A DNA stretch of 6,448 nt from Candidatus Aenigmatarchaeota archaeon (GCA_023134675.1 JAGLUQ010000061.1:1-6448), one strand, 5' to 3'; shown: positions 1 to 6,064, counted from the stretch's first letter. The notes: generated from the letters alone by a model not told the origin. Made by a program: numbers and translations.

Positions 1-77
1 GTAAAATATGTCACATAAAACCTATGGGTAGACTGATAAAGTGTTTAATCTTGACTCATGGTGCCTAATATATACTA

Positions 78-85
78 TTTAAATA
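78..85 (+). promoter_or_regulatory. Candidate TATA box of the protease gene
   Basis: TTTAAATA lies inside a longer AT-rich run at about 68-88. An archaeal TATA box centred here would start transcription near 105-110, giving a leader of about 25 bases that contains the GGTGA ribosome site at 122-126. The preceding 60 bases hold no convincing gene: one frame stays open from the window edge to a TAA at 66-68, which could be the end of an upstream gene but is too short to judge. Confidence 0.5.
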
Positions 86-131
86 AATCAAAAGCCAAAT
101 ATATAGTCTGATTGATTTATTGGTGATATTG

Positions 132-1964
132 ATGAAGATGAAAACAAAATCATATTGGTTGATAACAATTCTGGTGCTGACAATATTTGCAGTTTCCGGG
201 ATTGCAGCAGCGGCAGGGATAGATAAAGGATCTGCAGAAGTCATGCCGTCCGGCAAATGGGTTGAAGCACCGCAAGCTATAGGTTCTTCTTCGGATAGGG
301 TGATAGCTCCGACGACATCATTTATAGACAAGACAATATTCAGAATGAAAGGCTGTAAAATCCTGCACGAGCTGAACGATGCGACAGCTCTGAAATGTCC
401 TCCTGGTGTGGCAATAAAAGATGCAAGGCCTGATAGGATATTCCACATACTGGATATGGAAGCAGATGTACAGATCGGTGCTGATGATGTCTGGGCGCAG
501 GGCATTCTTGGTACAGGAGTGAATGTAGCAGTATTGGACACAGGCATAGATATGAATCATCCTGAACTGAATTATTCTTATATAGACGGCTACGATTATG
601 TGGATAATGACAATATTCCGGAGGACTGGCATGGCCATGGTACTCATGTATCAGGGATAATAACAGCAGATGGTGTAAATGCTGATGCAAAAGGCGTGGC
701 ACCGGGCGCAGGCATCTACATGTACAAGGTATGCGGAACCAATGGCTGTTATGAAAGTGATATGATAGCGGCGATGGATGCAGCTGTATTGACAGATGCG
801 AAAGTTATGAGTATCAGCATAGGTGGAGGCAACTTCGCAGGAGAGAACTGCGACAGCGACCCTCTGGCAGCCAAAGTGAATGAGGTGGTGAGCCAGGGAA
901 TCACAGTTGTGGTCGCATCAGGAAATGACAGGTTCTTTGTCAGCAGCCCGGCATGCGCGTCAGGGGCGATAGCAGTAGGGGCAGTGGACAAGACAGGCCT
1001 TATGGCATCTTTCAGCAATTTCGGTCCTGCATTGGACATTGTAGCACCTGGAGTAGATATATACTCATCATTGATAGGCGGATATGATTCATGGTCTGGA
1101 ACATCAATGTCAACACCGCATGTCTCAGGAACTGTAGCATTGATGCTTGATGCTAATCCTGATTTAAATGTAGATGACATAAAGACAGCTCTTTATGAGA
1201 CCGCAGACCCTATCAATCAGGAATCCATATGCTATGGTGTGGTCAGGCAAAGAGGATCAAATTATTGGATTGGTGTGGTTCCATGCACCTCTGACCATTC
1301 CGGCGCAGGACTGGTAGATGCGTATGGTGCAGTTAATTATTATGCTCCGCAGGAACCGGAATGTACAGAGGATATAGATTGCCAAAGTGACGGATACTAT
1401 GAGACTGGCAACACACAATGGTTATCAACAGGACAATGCACAGAAAAAGAGCAAAAAGAAGAAGAGTACAGAGATTATTTTTGTTCAGCTAGCCAACAAT
1501 GTGAGTATTCCATAACTTATACACATTGGGTTGATACAGCAGCAACAAGAGATAAACAGGATGGAACAGTATGTGAATTTGACGGATACTGGTGTACGAA
1601 ATATGTATGTTTATCAGGAAGTTGTGTTTACTCTAAGGATACTTGTGATGATGAAATAGACTGCACAATAGATTTTTGTGATGAATCCGAACAGACATGT
1701 TCCTATGACGATAGCAACTGTTTATCGGAACCTTATTGTGGAGACGGAACCAAAGATGAAGGCGAAGAATGCGACGGTTCAGACTTAGACACAAAAACCT
1801 GCCAAGATTGGCTTGGCTATGACAGCGGAACTCTATCCTGTAATCTGGATTGCACATATAACATAGATAGTTGCACATTCTGTGGTGGCTGTTTAAATAG
1901 TGTATGTGACGGCAAATGTCATCCACGAAAAGAAAACGGTGACACTTGTTCTGATTGCTGGTAG
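132..1964 (+). CDS. Secreted subtilisin-like serine protease (peptidase S8) with Cys-rich C-terminal tail
   Basis: An exported endopeptidase of 610 residues. The ATG at 132 is chosen because GGTGA (122-126) sits 5 bases before it; an upstream TTG (120) would add four residues. Residues 1-28 form a signal peptide with a basic start, a hydrophobic core and an Ala-rich cleavage region. About 55-112 look like a propeptide. The S8 domain spans about 117-405 with the full triad: Asp136 (VLDTGID), His169 (HGHGTHVSG) and Ser325 (SGTSMSTPH), plus oxyanion Asn265 (ASGND). It should therefore be active. The domain also has six cysteines (201, 206, 240, 275, 367, 385). Residues 407-610 are a tail with 26 cysteines, including a CT-D-CD type repeat (505-530) and a CGDG...GEECDGSD repeat (536-581). 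No C-terminal membrane anchor is visible, so the product is probably released or held by its tail. Catalytic class is secure; substrate is unknown. Confidence 0.95.
   Translation: MKMKTKSYWLITILVLTIFAVSGIAAAAGIDKGSAEVMPSGKWVEAPQAIGSSSDRVIAPTTSFIDKTIFRMKGCKILHELNDATALKCPPGVAIKDARPDRIFHILDMEADVQIGADDVWAQGILGTGVNVAVLDTGIDMNHPELNYSYIDGYDYVDNDNIPEDWHGHGTHVSGIITADGVNADAKGVAPGAGIYMYKVCGTNGCYESDMIAAMDAAVLTDAKVMSISIGGGNFAGENCDSDPLAAKVNEVVSQGITVVVASGNDRFFVSSPACASGAIAVGAVDKTGLMASFSNFGPALDIVAPGVDIYSSLIGGYDSWSGTSMSTPHVSGTVALMLDANPDLNVDDIKTALYETADPINQESICYGVVRQRGSNYWIGVVPCTSDHSGAGLVDAYGAVNYYAPQEPECTEDIDCQSDGYYETGNTQWLSTGQCTEKEQKEEEYRDYFCSASQQCEYSITYTHWVDTAATRDKQDGTVCEFDGYWCTKYVCLSGSCVYSKDTCDDEIDCTIDFCDESEQTCSYDDSNCLSEPYCGDGTKDEGEECDGSDLDTKTCQDWLGYDSGTLSCNLDCTYNIDSCTFCGGCLNSVCDGKCHPRKENGDTCSDCW
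1350..1961 (+). other. Cysteine-rich tail domain of the protease (26 Cys in 204 residues)
   Basis: This marks protease residues 407-610. Cysteines recur every 3 to 24 residues. Three parts can be told apart: an N-terminal part (411-505) with a charged EKEQKEEEYRDYFC stretch; a middle part with a C-DDEIDCTIDFCD repeat and a CGDG-EGEECDGSDL repeat, similar to Cys-rich repeats known from myxobacterial and archaeal surface proteins; and a final C-x2-C-x4-C-x3-C followed by C-x2-C (584-609), which could bind metal or form disulfides. Leucine codons change at this boundary: TTA is 5 of 8 here against 1 of 20 upstream. Confidence 0.75.
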
Positions 1965-1988
1965 GACATCACATAAAAAATACATTTT

Positions 1989-2020
1989 GGAGGATTAACC
2001 TCCCTTTCTTTTTCTCTTTC
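1989..2020 (+). terminator. Hairpin plus pyrimidine-rich terminator after the protease gene
   Basis: GGAGG (1989-1993), loop ATTAA, then CCTCC (1999-2003), followed at once by a T-rich run from 2004 to 2020. The site begins 25 bases after the protease stop. Archaeal termination depends mainly on the T-rich tract, and both elements are present. Confidence 0.65.
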
Positions 2021-2041
2021 CCCGAACAAAACAAAAACTAT

Positions 2042-2287
2042 ATGAATTCTAAACTCCAAAATACATTTATGGAACTCAAAAATATATTTATGGATGACAA
2101 AAAGAAATTCTGGATCTTTGGCGGTCTTCAGACCTTAACCTTAGGCGCATTAATCTATCTGTTATTCAGGTCATTGAACATGGCAGCCGGAATAAAGACG
2201 ATTGGCACGGACACCCAGATTGTATTAAGTATTCTGTTCCCTGTATTACTGCTGGCAGTAGAATACATGATATACACAAAAGACTGA
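2042..2287 (+). CDS. Small two-helix membrane protein, unknown function
   Basis: An 81-residue protein that I do not recognise. It has a polar, lysine-rich N-terminus, a hydrophobic segment at about 23-43, a short loop with GIKTIGTD, and a second hydrophobic segment at about 58-78, ending in YTKD. It is therefore probably a membrane hairpin with both ends on the same side. The start is uncertain: the ATG at 2042 has no ribosome site; in-frame ATGs at 2069 and 2090 would give 72 or 65 residues with both helices kept, and the run AAAATACATTT (about 2058-2068) before 2090 could act as a weak TATA box for a leaderless start. The gene follows the protease terminator and faces the MFS gene with a 25-base gap. 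Codon use (TTA 6 of 14 Leu) supports real coding. Confidence 0.65.
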   Translation: MNSKLQNTFMELKNIFMDDKKKFWIFGGLQTLTLGALIYLLFRSLNMAAGIKTIGTDTQIVLSILFPVLLLAVEYMIYTKD

Positions 2288-2312
2288 ATCTTCTATAGTC
2301 TAATAACAGCAC

Positions 2313-3521
2313 CTAAACCTTCATCGCAACCATCACAACAACAGACATCGCAATAGCAGCTAACACAAAAGCAAAGTTCAGCCCATACATGTCAGCGATA
2401 AGCCCCGCCAGGATAGGTCCTGTAAATGCGGCAATCTCATCAATCGCACCGTAGATGCCTGTAATCTCACCCCTGTTTCTCCCGGCCATTTTGGAGATAT
2501 AGATTGATATCACAGGAGATATTATCGCAAAGCCCACACCTACAAGGAATGCGAAAATAAGTATAGACACAATGTTTGTTGAGAAGAAAAGGGCAACAAA
2601 GAACACAGATGACAGGACAGATCCGAGGGCAAGCATCTTCTTTGCGCCAACATGGTCAGCAATCTCACCGAAAGCAAACTGGAACACGAAAGGCAGGTAC
2701 ACGACAAAATATACGACACCTATCTGCCACAGGCTGCCGCCTATAGAGTTAATGTAAAGCGCAAGTATCATCACAAGAAGTGCTGATGACATCTTAGATA
2801 AAAATGATACAAAAGTAATCTTGACGCCAAGGCTTTTCTCTTTCATGTAGTCCTTGATTCCCTTTCCCATAAGCCTGTCCTTGAAGAAGACATCCTTCAT
2901 CCCCTGTATCATAGACCTTTTAGGCTTCACGCTGTCAGGAATCTTCATGATTATCAGGGACGCCGCGAAAGCCCCGACCCCCAGCATATAGAACATGTAC
3001 TTGATATCAATCATGCTGACAAGGACAGCGCCTATCAAAGGCCCGACACAGTACGATATAGAACTTGCCGTATAGAAATATCCGATATATTCAGCCCTCT
3101 TGTTGCGCGGAGATATATCTCTCACATAGGTTATTGACGGTACCCATATCCCAATAGCCGCAACCCCGTTATATATCCTTGCAAGTATCAGCATGTTAAT
3201 GCTGTGCGTCATAGCATACAGTGGTCCGATAATAAGATAGTTGGCAAAAGAGAAAAGGATGATTTTCTTCCTTCCTACTTTGTCTATTAAGTCTCCCATG
3301 ACAATAGAGACGACAGCCGCAGCAATTGACATCAGAGATATGATGAACCCTACCTGAGAATAGCTGGGTATTATACTATGTATGTATATTGAGAAGAAAG
3401 GCAGTATTATACCCCAGGATAATGTATATATCAGGAATGCCAGAGACAGCATCTTAAGCGATTTAGGAACTTTTTTGAGGTTCTTCTCAATCCTATGCAT
3501 TTCCTTAAACCTTAGGTCCAT
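2313..3521 (-). CDS. Major facilitator superfamily transporter (DHA1/efflux-like)
   Basis: A 402-residue polytopic protein, the usual MFS length, with about 12 hydrophobic segments in two halves separated by a charged loop at about 196-232. The signature loop between helices 2 and 3 is present (GDLIDKVGRKK, 76-86) and repeated in the second half (GEIADHVGAKK, 285-295). A conserved-looking arginine in LARIYNG (115) and a proline in the GPLIG segment (about 160-164) resemble drug/H+ antiporters. It probably exports a small molecule using the proton gradient; the substrate cannot be read from sequence. It is the second gene of an operon: the upstream stop codon (TAG, 3533-3531) overlaps its ribosome site AGGTG (3532-3528), 6 bases before ATG 3521, so translation is probably coupled. 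A second ATG at residue 8 is a weaker alternative. Confidence 0.9.
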   Translation of the reverse strand: MDLRFKEMHRIEKNLKKVPKSLKMLSLAFLIYTLSWGIILPFFSIYIHSIIPSYSQVGFIISLMSIAAAVVSIVMGDLIDKVGRKKIILFSFANYLIIGPLYAMTHSINMLILARIYNGVAAIGIWVPSITYVRDISPRNKRAEYIGYFYTASSISYCVGPLIGAVLVSMIDIKYMFYMLGVGAFAASLIIMKIPDSVKPKRSMIQGMKDVFFKDRLMGKGIKDYMKEKSLGVKITFVSFLSKMSSALLVMILALYINSIGGSLWQIGVVYFVVYLPFVFQFAFGEIADHVGAKKMLALGSVLSSVFFVALFFSTNIVSILIFAFLVGVGFAIISPVISIYISKMAGRNRGEITGIYGAIDEIAAFTGPILAGLIADMYGLNFAFVLAAIAMSVVVMVAMKV

Positions 3522-3527
3522 ATATCA

Positions 3528-3532
3528 CACCT
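3528..3532 (-). promoter_or_regulatory. Ribosome-binding site overlapping the upstream stop codon
   Basis: AGGTG on the minus strand begins inside the TAG stop of the thioredoxin/CcdA gene and lies 6 bases before the MFS ATG. It fixes the MFS start at 3521 and ties the two genes into one translational unit. Confidence 0.7.
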
Positions 3533-4937
3533 AAACAAGACCCATAAATATTCCAAGGCCTATACCAAGCATGATTATGCCGATGACCAGATGAAGATTT
3601 TTGATATTCTTCTCTTTCCACCCGGAAACATCATCCACCTTCTTGAACCCGAAATGTATGACAAATGTGATTCCTAGCAGAGGCAGGATAAATATAAGAT
3701 TATATATCAGAAGCCATGGTATAGTCTCAACAAGCTCAAGTGTTGATAGTATGCCTCCTGCAATGAAGTAAGGTCCCATCGTGCATGGTATGAGAAACAG
3801 TGTAACAAAAGCACCCATGAAAAACGCACCTTTTGGCGAAGTGATGCTTGTCATCATCTTCTTGACCCTTGGCCTCCATCTCATAGGCATCTCAGTAAGA
3901 AGGCCGCCAGGCTTGTACCAGAAATAACCTTTAAGATGCAGAAGCCCAAGAAGTATTGCAACATACCCTAAAATATTGTAGAGTATAGGCCGGATATTTG
4001 TTATAGACTCAACCAGCTGGAAAGACCTTATGATTATGAGTCCGTAGATGAAATACATCACAAAGACAGCAGCGACAAACGCAAGCCCTGCATGTATGAC
4101 CTTGGCCCTCCTGTTGCCTGGATCATAAGTCGTAATTCCTATAAGCATAAGTATGAACACAGCAAGAGCGCACGGATTGACAGTATCTGCAAGAGCGATA
4201 AGGCCAAGAGTGGCCAGGCTTATCTCATTCCTTCCAACACTTGTGTCGGCAGAAGTATCGTCAATTGAAATATCATCCCCCGAATCCTCAACACCTTCAC
4301 CATTCCACTGGAATATCCATCCCTGGACTTTCACAGCATTGTCAAACAGCACCTTGTCTCCTGAGAGCGGCACTTCCAAAGGATCAATAGTCTCATACTC
4401 CATACCTTCAAGGGCAGATACCGCATCATCTGTTAAAAGAAGTGTCCTCAGAAACTCAGCATCTCCTCCGCCACCGGAATGAATAAGTATTTTCTCATCT
4501 TTCCATATATTCGGTTCGCCGGGAAGTGCTGTTATATCTATCTCATCAAGGCTCACAGAACTGCCGTCCGTAAGCGGGCATCCATTACCGGAAAGCCTCG
4601 CAGCAACCCCAGGAATTCCGCTGATGATCGGGCTGTCCCCGACTATGATATCATCATCACCAAATATTATCAGAGGTATTCCAAACCCCCCGCCATACGC
4701 ATCATCATAATCTTTCATGATCCTGCTGTTTCCCGAAGACCTGTACACTTCATACTCAATCACGGCAAGGTTTATAGTCTTAGGTGCCGTATCAAGTACA
4801 ACAGGGTCTGCGCGTGCGCAGTGCGAGCATCCTATGCCGGTAAAATAGACAGCGCAGGCATCAGAAGATGCATGAACAGTAGGCAGAAATAATAAAATAA
4901 ATACAAAAAACACAGCAATTCTATGTCTAAACTCCAT
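3531..4937 (-). CDS. Thioredoxin-fold / CcdA (DsbD-type) membrane thiol-redox fusion protein
   Basis: A 468-residue membrane protein that probably moves electrons from cytoplasmic thioredoxin to thiols outside the membrane. Residues 1-24 are a signal or anchor segment. About 26-125 form an extracytoplasmic thioredoxin fold with a CSHC active site (Cys37, Cys40) and a likely cis-proline at Pro88 (FGIPLI); Cys28 and Cys120 are further cysteines. Residues 143-213 are a cysteine-free segment I cannot assign, with a GGGG turn (155-158), followed by an acidic linker (214-235). About 240-468 are a six-helix CcdA-type domain with the two expected membrane cysteines, Cys256 (NPCALAVF) and Cys385 (IPCTMGPY). 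DsbD has its thioredoxin domain after the membrane part; here it comes first. It leads the operon with the MFS gene. A TATA box lies about 22 bases before the ATG, so the message is probably leaderless. Partners are unknown; c-type cytochrome maturation is an alternative to disulfide reduction. Confidence 0.88.
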   Translation of the reverse strand: MEFRHRIAVFFVFILLFLPTVHASSDACAVYFTGIGCSHCARADPVVLDTAPKTINLAVIEYEVYRSSGNSRIMKDYDDAYGGGFGIPLIIFGDDDIIVGDSPIISGIPGVAARLSGNGCPLTDGSSVSLDEIDITALPGEPNIWKDEKILIHSGGGGDAEFLRTLLLTDDAVSALEGMEYETIDPLEVPLSGDKVLFDNAVKVQGWIFQWNGEGVEDSGDDISIDDTSADTSVGRNEISLATLGLIALADTVNPCALAVFILMLIGITTYDPGNRRAKVIHAGLAFVAAVFVMYFIYGLIIIRSFQLVESITNIRPILYNILGYVAILLGLLHLKGYFWYKPGGLLTEMPMRWRPRVKKMMTSITSPKGAFFMGAFVTLFLIPCTMGPYFIAGGILSTLELVETIPWLLIYNLIFILPLLGITFVIHFGFKKVDDVSGWKEKNIKNLHLVIGIIMLGIGLGIFMGLV

Positions 4938-4954
4938 CTTTATCGCCCTACTTA

Positions 4955-4963
4955 TATTTTATA
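4955..4963 (-). promoter_or_regulatory. TATA box of the thioredoxin/CcdA-MFS operon
   Basis: TATAAAATA on the minus strand is centred near 4959. Transcription about 26 bases downstream would begin at about 4933-4937, right at the ATG (4937), so the operon probably has no leader or only a few bases. This fits the weak match to a ribosome site before that ATG. Confidence 0.6.
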
Positions 4964-4966
4964 TCT

Positions 4967-4998
4967 CCAAGAGCTTATATCTTTTGGTATAATCCAAA
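4967..4998. promoter_or_regulatory. CCAA/TTGG dyads between divergent promoters
   Basis: Three half-sites alternate here: CCAAGAG (4967-4973), CTTTTGG (4981-4987) and CCAAA (4994-4998). The first two form 7-base arms with one mismatch; the last two form TTTGG-N6-CCAAA. They lie between the two divergent TATA boxes, the usual place for a shared operator or activator site. No regulator is assigned. Confidence 0.35.
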
Positions 4999-5000
4999 CC

Positions 5001-5008
5001 TATAAATA
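5001..5008 (+). promoter_or_regulatory. TATA box of the 46-residue ORF
   Basis: TATAAATA centred at 5004.5 predicts a transcript start at about 5030-5031, which coincides with the ATG at 5031. This predicts a leaderless mRNA and is the best support that the short ORF is expressed. Confidence 0.6.
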
Positions 5009-5030
5009 TCAACAGACGCAATATAATCAT

Positions 5031-5171
5031 ATGGAAAACAGGCAAAAAGACGAAATCCTGATGGAAATCGCAATAGGAAAATGTGTATCGCATAAGCTGC
5101 CAAGTTACATGCAAAACAAAAAAGAGTCTGCATCCAAGCCATCTGTAGCAGAACAGGTTCTTTTCAGATAA
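5031..5171 (+). CDS. Short hypothetical protein (46 residues), leaderless
   Basis: A small soluble, charged protein that I do not recognise. It begins MENRQKDEILMEIAIGKC, has one cysteine (residue 18) and no membrane segment; the first half could form an amphipathic helix and the second half (NKKESASKPSVAEQ) looks disordered. The case for a real gene is its position: the ATG lies exactly where a transcript from the TATA box at 5001-5008 should start, and no ribosome site precedes it. Codons (CTG, GCA, ATA, AGG) resemble those of the larger neighbours. It diverges from the thioredoxin/CcdA operon, 93 bases ATG to ATG, and may share its control. It could be a small regulator or adaptor of that operon, but nothing in the residues proves this. 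A chance ORF remains possible. Confidence 0.55.
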   Translation: MENRQKDEILMEIAIGKCVSHKLPSYMQNKKESASKPSVAEQVLFR

Positions 5172-5205
5172 GGTATCTTAGGTTCTTTCTATACATCTGC
5201 ACTTA

Positions 5206-5216
5206 ATTTAAAAACA
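5206..5216 (-). terminator. Possible T-tract terminator of the DUF2178-XRE operon
   Basis: On the minus strand this reads ATTGTTTTTAAAT, a T5 tract about 40 bases beyond the XRE stop codon and within the 84-base gap between two convergent genes. There is no clear hairpin, but archaeal terminators often need only a T-run. A pyrimidine-rich run at 5183-5190 could do the same for the 46-residue ORF on the plus strand. Confidence 0.3.
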
Positions 5217-5255
5217 ATGTTAAATGAAATTGCACTACACCTGCCTTTAAAGAAG

Positions 5256-5453
5256 TTAATCGTCATCAAAGATAAATAATTCATCAATTCTTATTTTCAA
5301 GACCTTGGCGATATCATGAGCTAATTTTAAAGAGGGATTGTATTTCCCTTTCTCAAGAAATACAATTGTTTCCCTTCGAACCCCGACCTTTGATGCAAGC
5401 TCTTCCTGAGTAAGATCATACTTTGCCCGGAGTTCTTTGATTCTGGTTTTCAT
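5256..5453 (-). CDS. Short XRE/Cro-family helix-turn-helix regulator
   Basis: A 65-residue DNA-binding protein that is little more than an HTH_3 domain. The helix-turn-helix is at 15-34 ([10 protein letters not shown], turn, RRETIVFLE), followed by the [10 protein letters not shown] stretch typical of this YozG-like subgroup and an acidic end (FIFDDD). Such small regulators usually bind dyad sites as dimers and often repress their own operon. It is the second gene behind a DUF2178 membrane protein: the upstream TAA directly abuts this ATG, and GAAGTGA (5467-5461) lies 7 bases before it inside the upstream gene, so expression is tightly linked. The twin dyads upstream of the operon are the natural candidate operators. 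Its effector is unknown; the membrane partner may supply the signal. Confidence 0.92.
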   Translation of the reverse strand: MKTRIKELRAKYDLTQEELASKVGVRRETIVFLEKGKYNPSLKLAHDIAKVLKIRIDELFIFDDD

Positions 5454-5855
5454 TTAAATTTCACTTCTTTTATTGTAGTACCATTTAAGTATAACCCATG
5501 AATACATCCCAACAATAAAAATGATCGGTGCAATCTCTTTAAATAAGATGTTTATTTTCCAGAACATATCAATCGTTTGAATTATACCTATCGTCAAGAT
5601 AATTATCCCAAATGCATGATAACTCGCCTTTTCATTGATTCTTACAGACCTCTCATCCTTAATAAAATAGTCTTTGGATTTTGTAGATACATATAAGCCC
5701 ATCAATGCCAACATTATCCCACCAAGAATAATGCCTGCTCCATACATCTGCACTTGTTTCACCTGAAAAAATGCAACTATGAGCACACCAGATAATATCA
5801 TCACCAAACTCATTGCAAAAAATTGCAGAATATCTTTATCTTTTCTTATTTTCAT
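5454..5855 (-). CDS. DUF2178-family four-helix membrane protein
   Basis: A 133-residue integral membrane protein with hydrophobic segments at about 12-30, 38-56, 80-97 and 103-124, and a lysine/arginine-rich start and end. The loop between helices 2 and 3 has the family hallmark: DERSVRINEKASYHAF (67-82). DUF2178 proteins are widespread in archaea and some bacteria and commonly sit beside a short XRE regulator, as here; their biochemical role is not established. A sound ribosome site, GAGGT (5867-5863), lies 7 bases before the ATG. It is the first gene of the pair, and its stop codon touches the regulator's start codon. Inference: it may sense a membrane condition or hold the regulator at the membrane, but no DNA-binding or enzymatic residues are seen. 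Confidence 0.88.
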   Translation of the reverse strand: MKIRKDKDILQFFAMSLVMILSGVLIVAFFQVKQVQMYGAGIILGGIMLALMGLYVSTKSKDYFIKDERSVRINEKASYHAFGIIILTIGIIQTIDMFWKINILFKEIAPIIFIVGMYSWVILKWYYNKRSEI

Positions 5856-5870
5856 TTTACTTACCTCTTA

Positions 5871-5890
5871 AAGTTACATAATTATAACTT
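5871..5890. promoter_or_regulatory. Operator-like dyad 1, AAGTTA-N8-TAACTT
   Basis: A perfect 6-base inverted repeat (GTTA at 5873-5876, TAAC at 5885-5888). It covers the predicted transcript start (about 5875) of the DUF2178-XRE operon, so a bound protein would block initiation. Confidence 0.55.
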
Positions 5891-5891
5891 T

Positions 5892-5911
5892 ATGTTATAT
5901 ATATATAACAT
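5892..5911. promoter_or_regulatory. Operator-like dyad 2 overlapping the TATA box (20-bp perfect palindrome)
   Basis: ATGTTATATATATATAACAT is its own reverse complement. It contains the same GTTA-N8-TAAC core as dyad 1 (5894-5897 and 5906-5909), with its centre 21 bp away, and its core also serves as the TATA box of the minus-strand operon. Transcription would start about 26 bases downstream, near 5875, leaving a leader of about 20 bases with the ribosome site at 5867-5863. Confidence 0.6.
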
Positions 5912-6064
5912 TAAAGTATTTAAAGCTTTCGTTTTCATAAAATCCCAATCTTAACCCAACACCCAAATCATAATATCTCATAGCATACCCCTCTCTTTTC
6001 AAGTATCTCTTTTATCAACCCTCTCCAAATTTGTCACTTTTGTTACGATTAAAGTTGCAAAGAG

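Noticed and set aside
65..702. Long minus-strand open frames across the protease gene.
   Set aside because: They lie antisense to a gene with a complete catalytic triad and signal peptide, and their translations look like reversed-frame composition with no domain features.
1633..1926. A 97-residue minus-strand frame rich in His and Cys opposite the protease tail.
   Set aside because: Its composition is the expected antisense image of the Cys/Asp-rich tail; no start signal supports it.
1955..2041. Extension of the small membrane protein gene upstream to a TTG at 1955.
   Set aside because: It would overlap the protease stop and translate through the terminator hairpin and pyrimidine tract; the extra residues look non-coding.
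4153..4892. Plus-strand open frames opposite the thioredoxin/CcdA gene.
   Set aside because: They overlap a well-supported gene in antisense, have no promoter or ribosome site, and show no recognisable domain.
5895..5981. A 28-residue minus-strand ORF beginning MRYYDLGVGLRLGF, preceded by the purine-rich run AGAGGGG.
   Set aside because: It runs into the operator/TATA palindrome, is very short, has no clear promoter, and its upstream purine run is part of a longer low-complexity stretch. Kept only as a note; a conserved translation in relatives would revive it.
5971..6030. CT-rich stretch between the XRE operon and the decarboxylase, considered as a terminator or short repeat array.
   Set aside because: No plus-strand gene ends upstream of it, no regular unit repeats, and no hairpin is evident.
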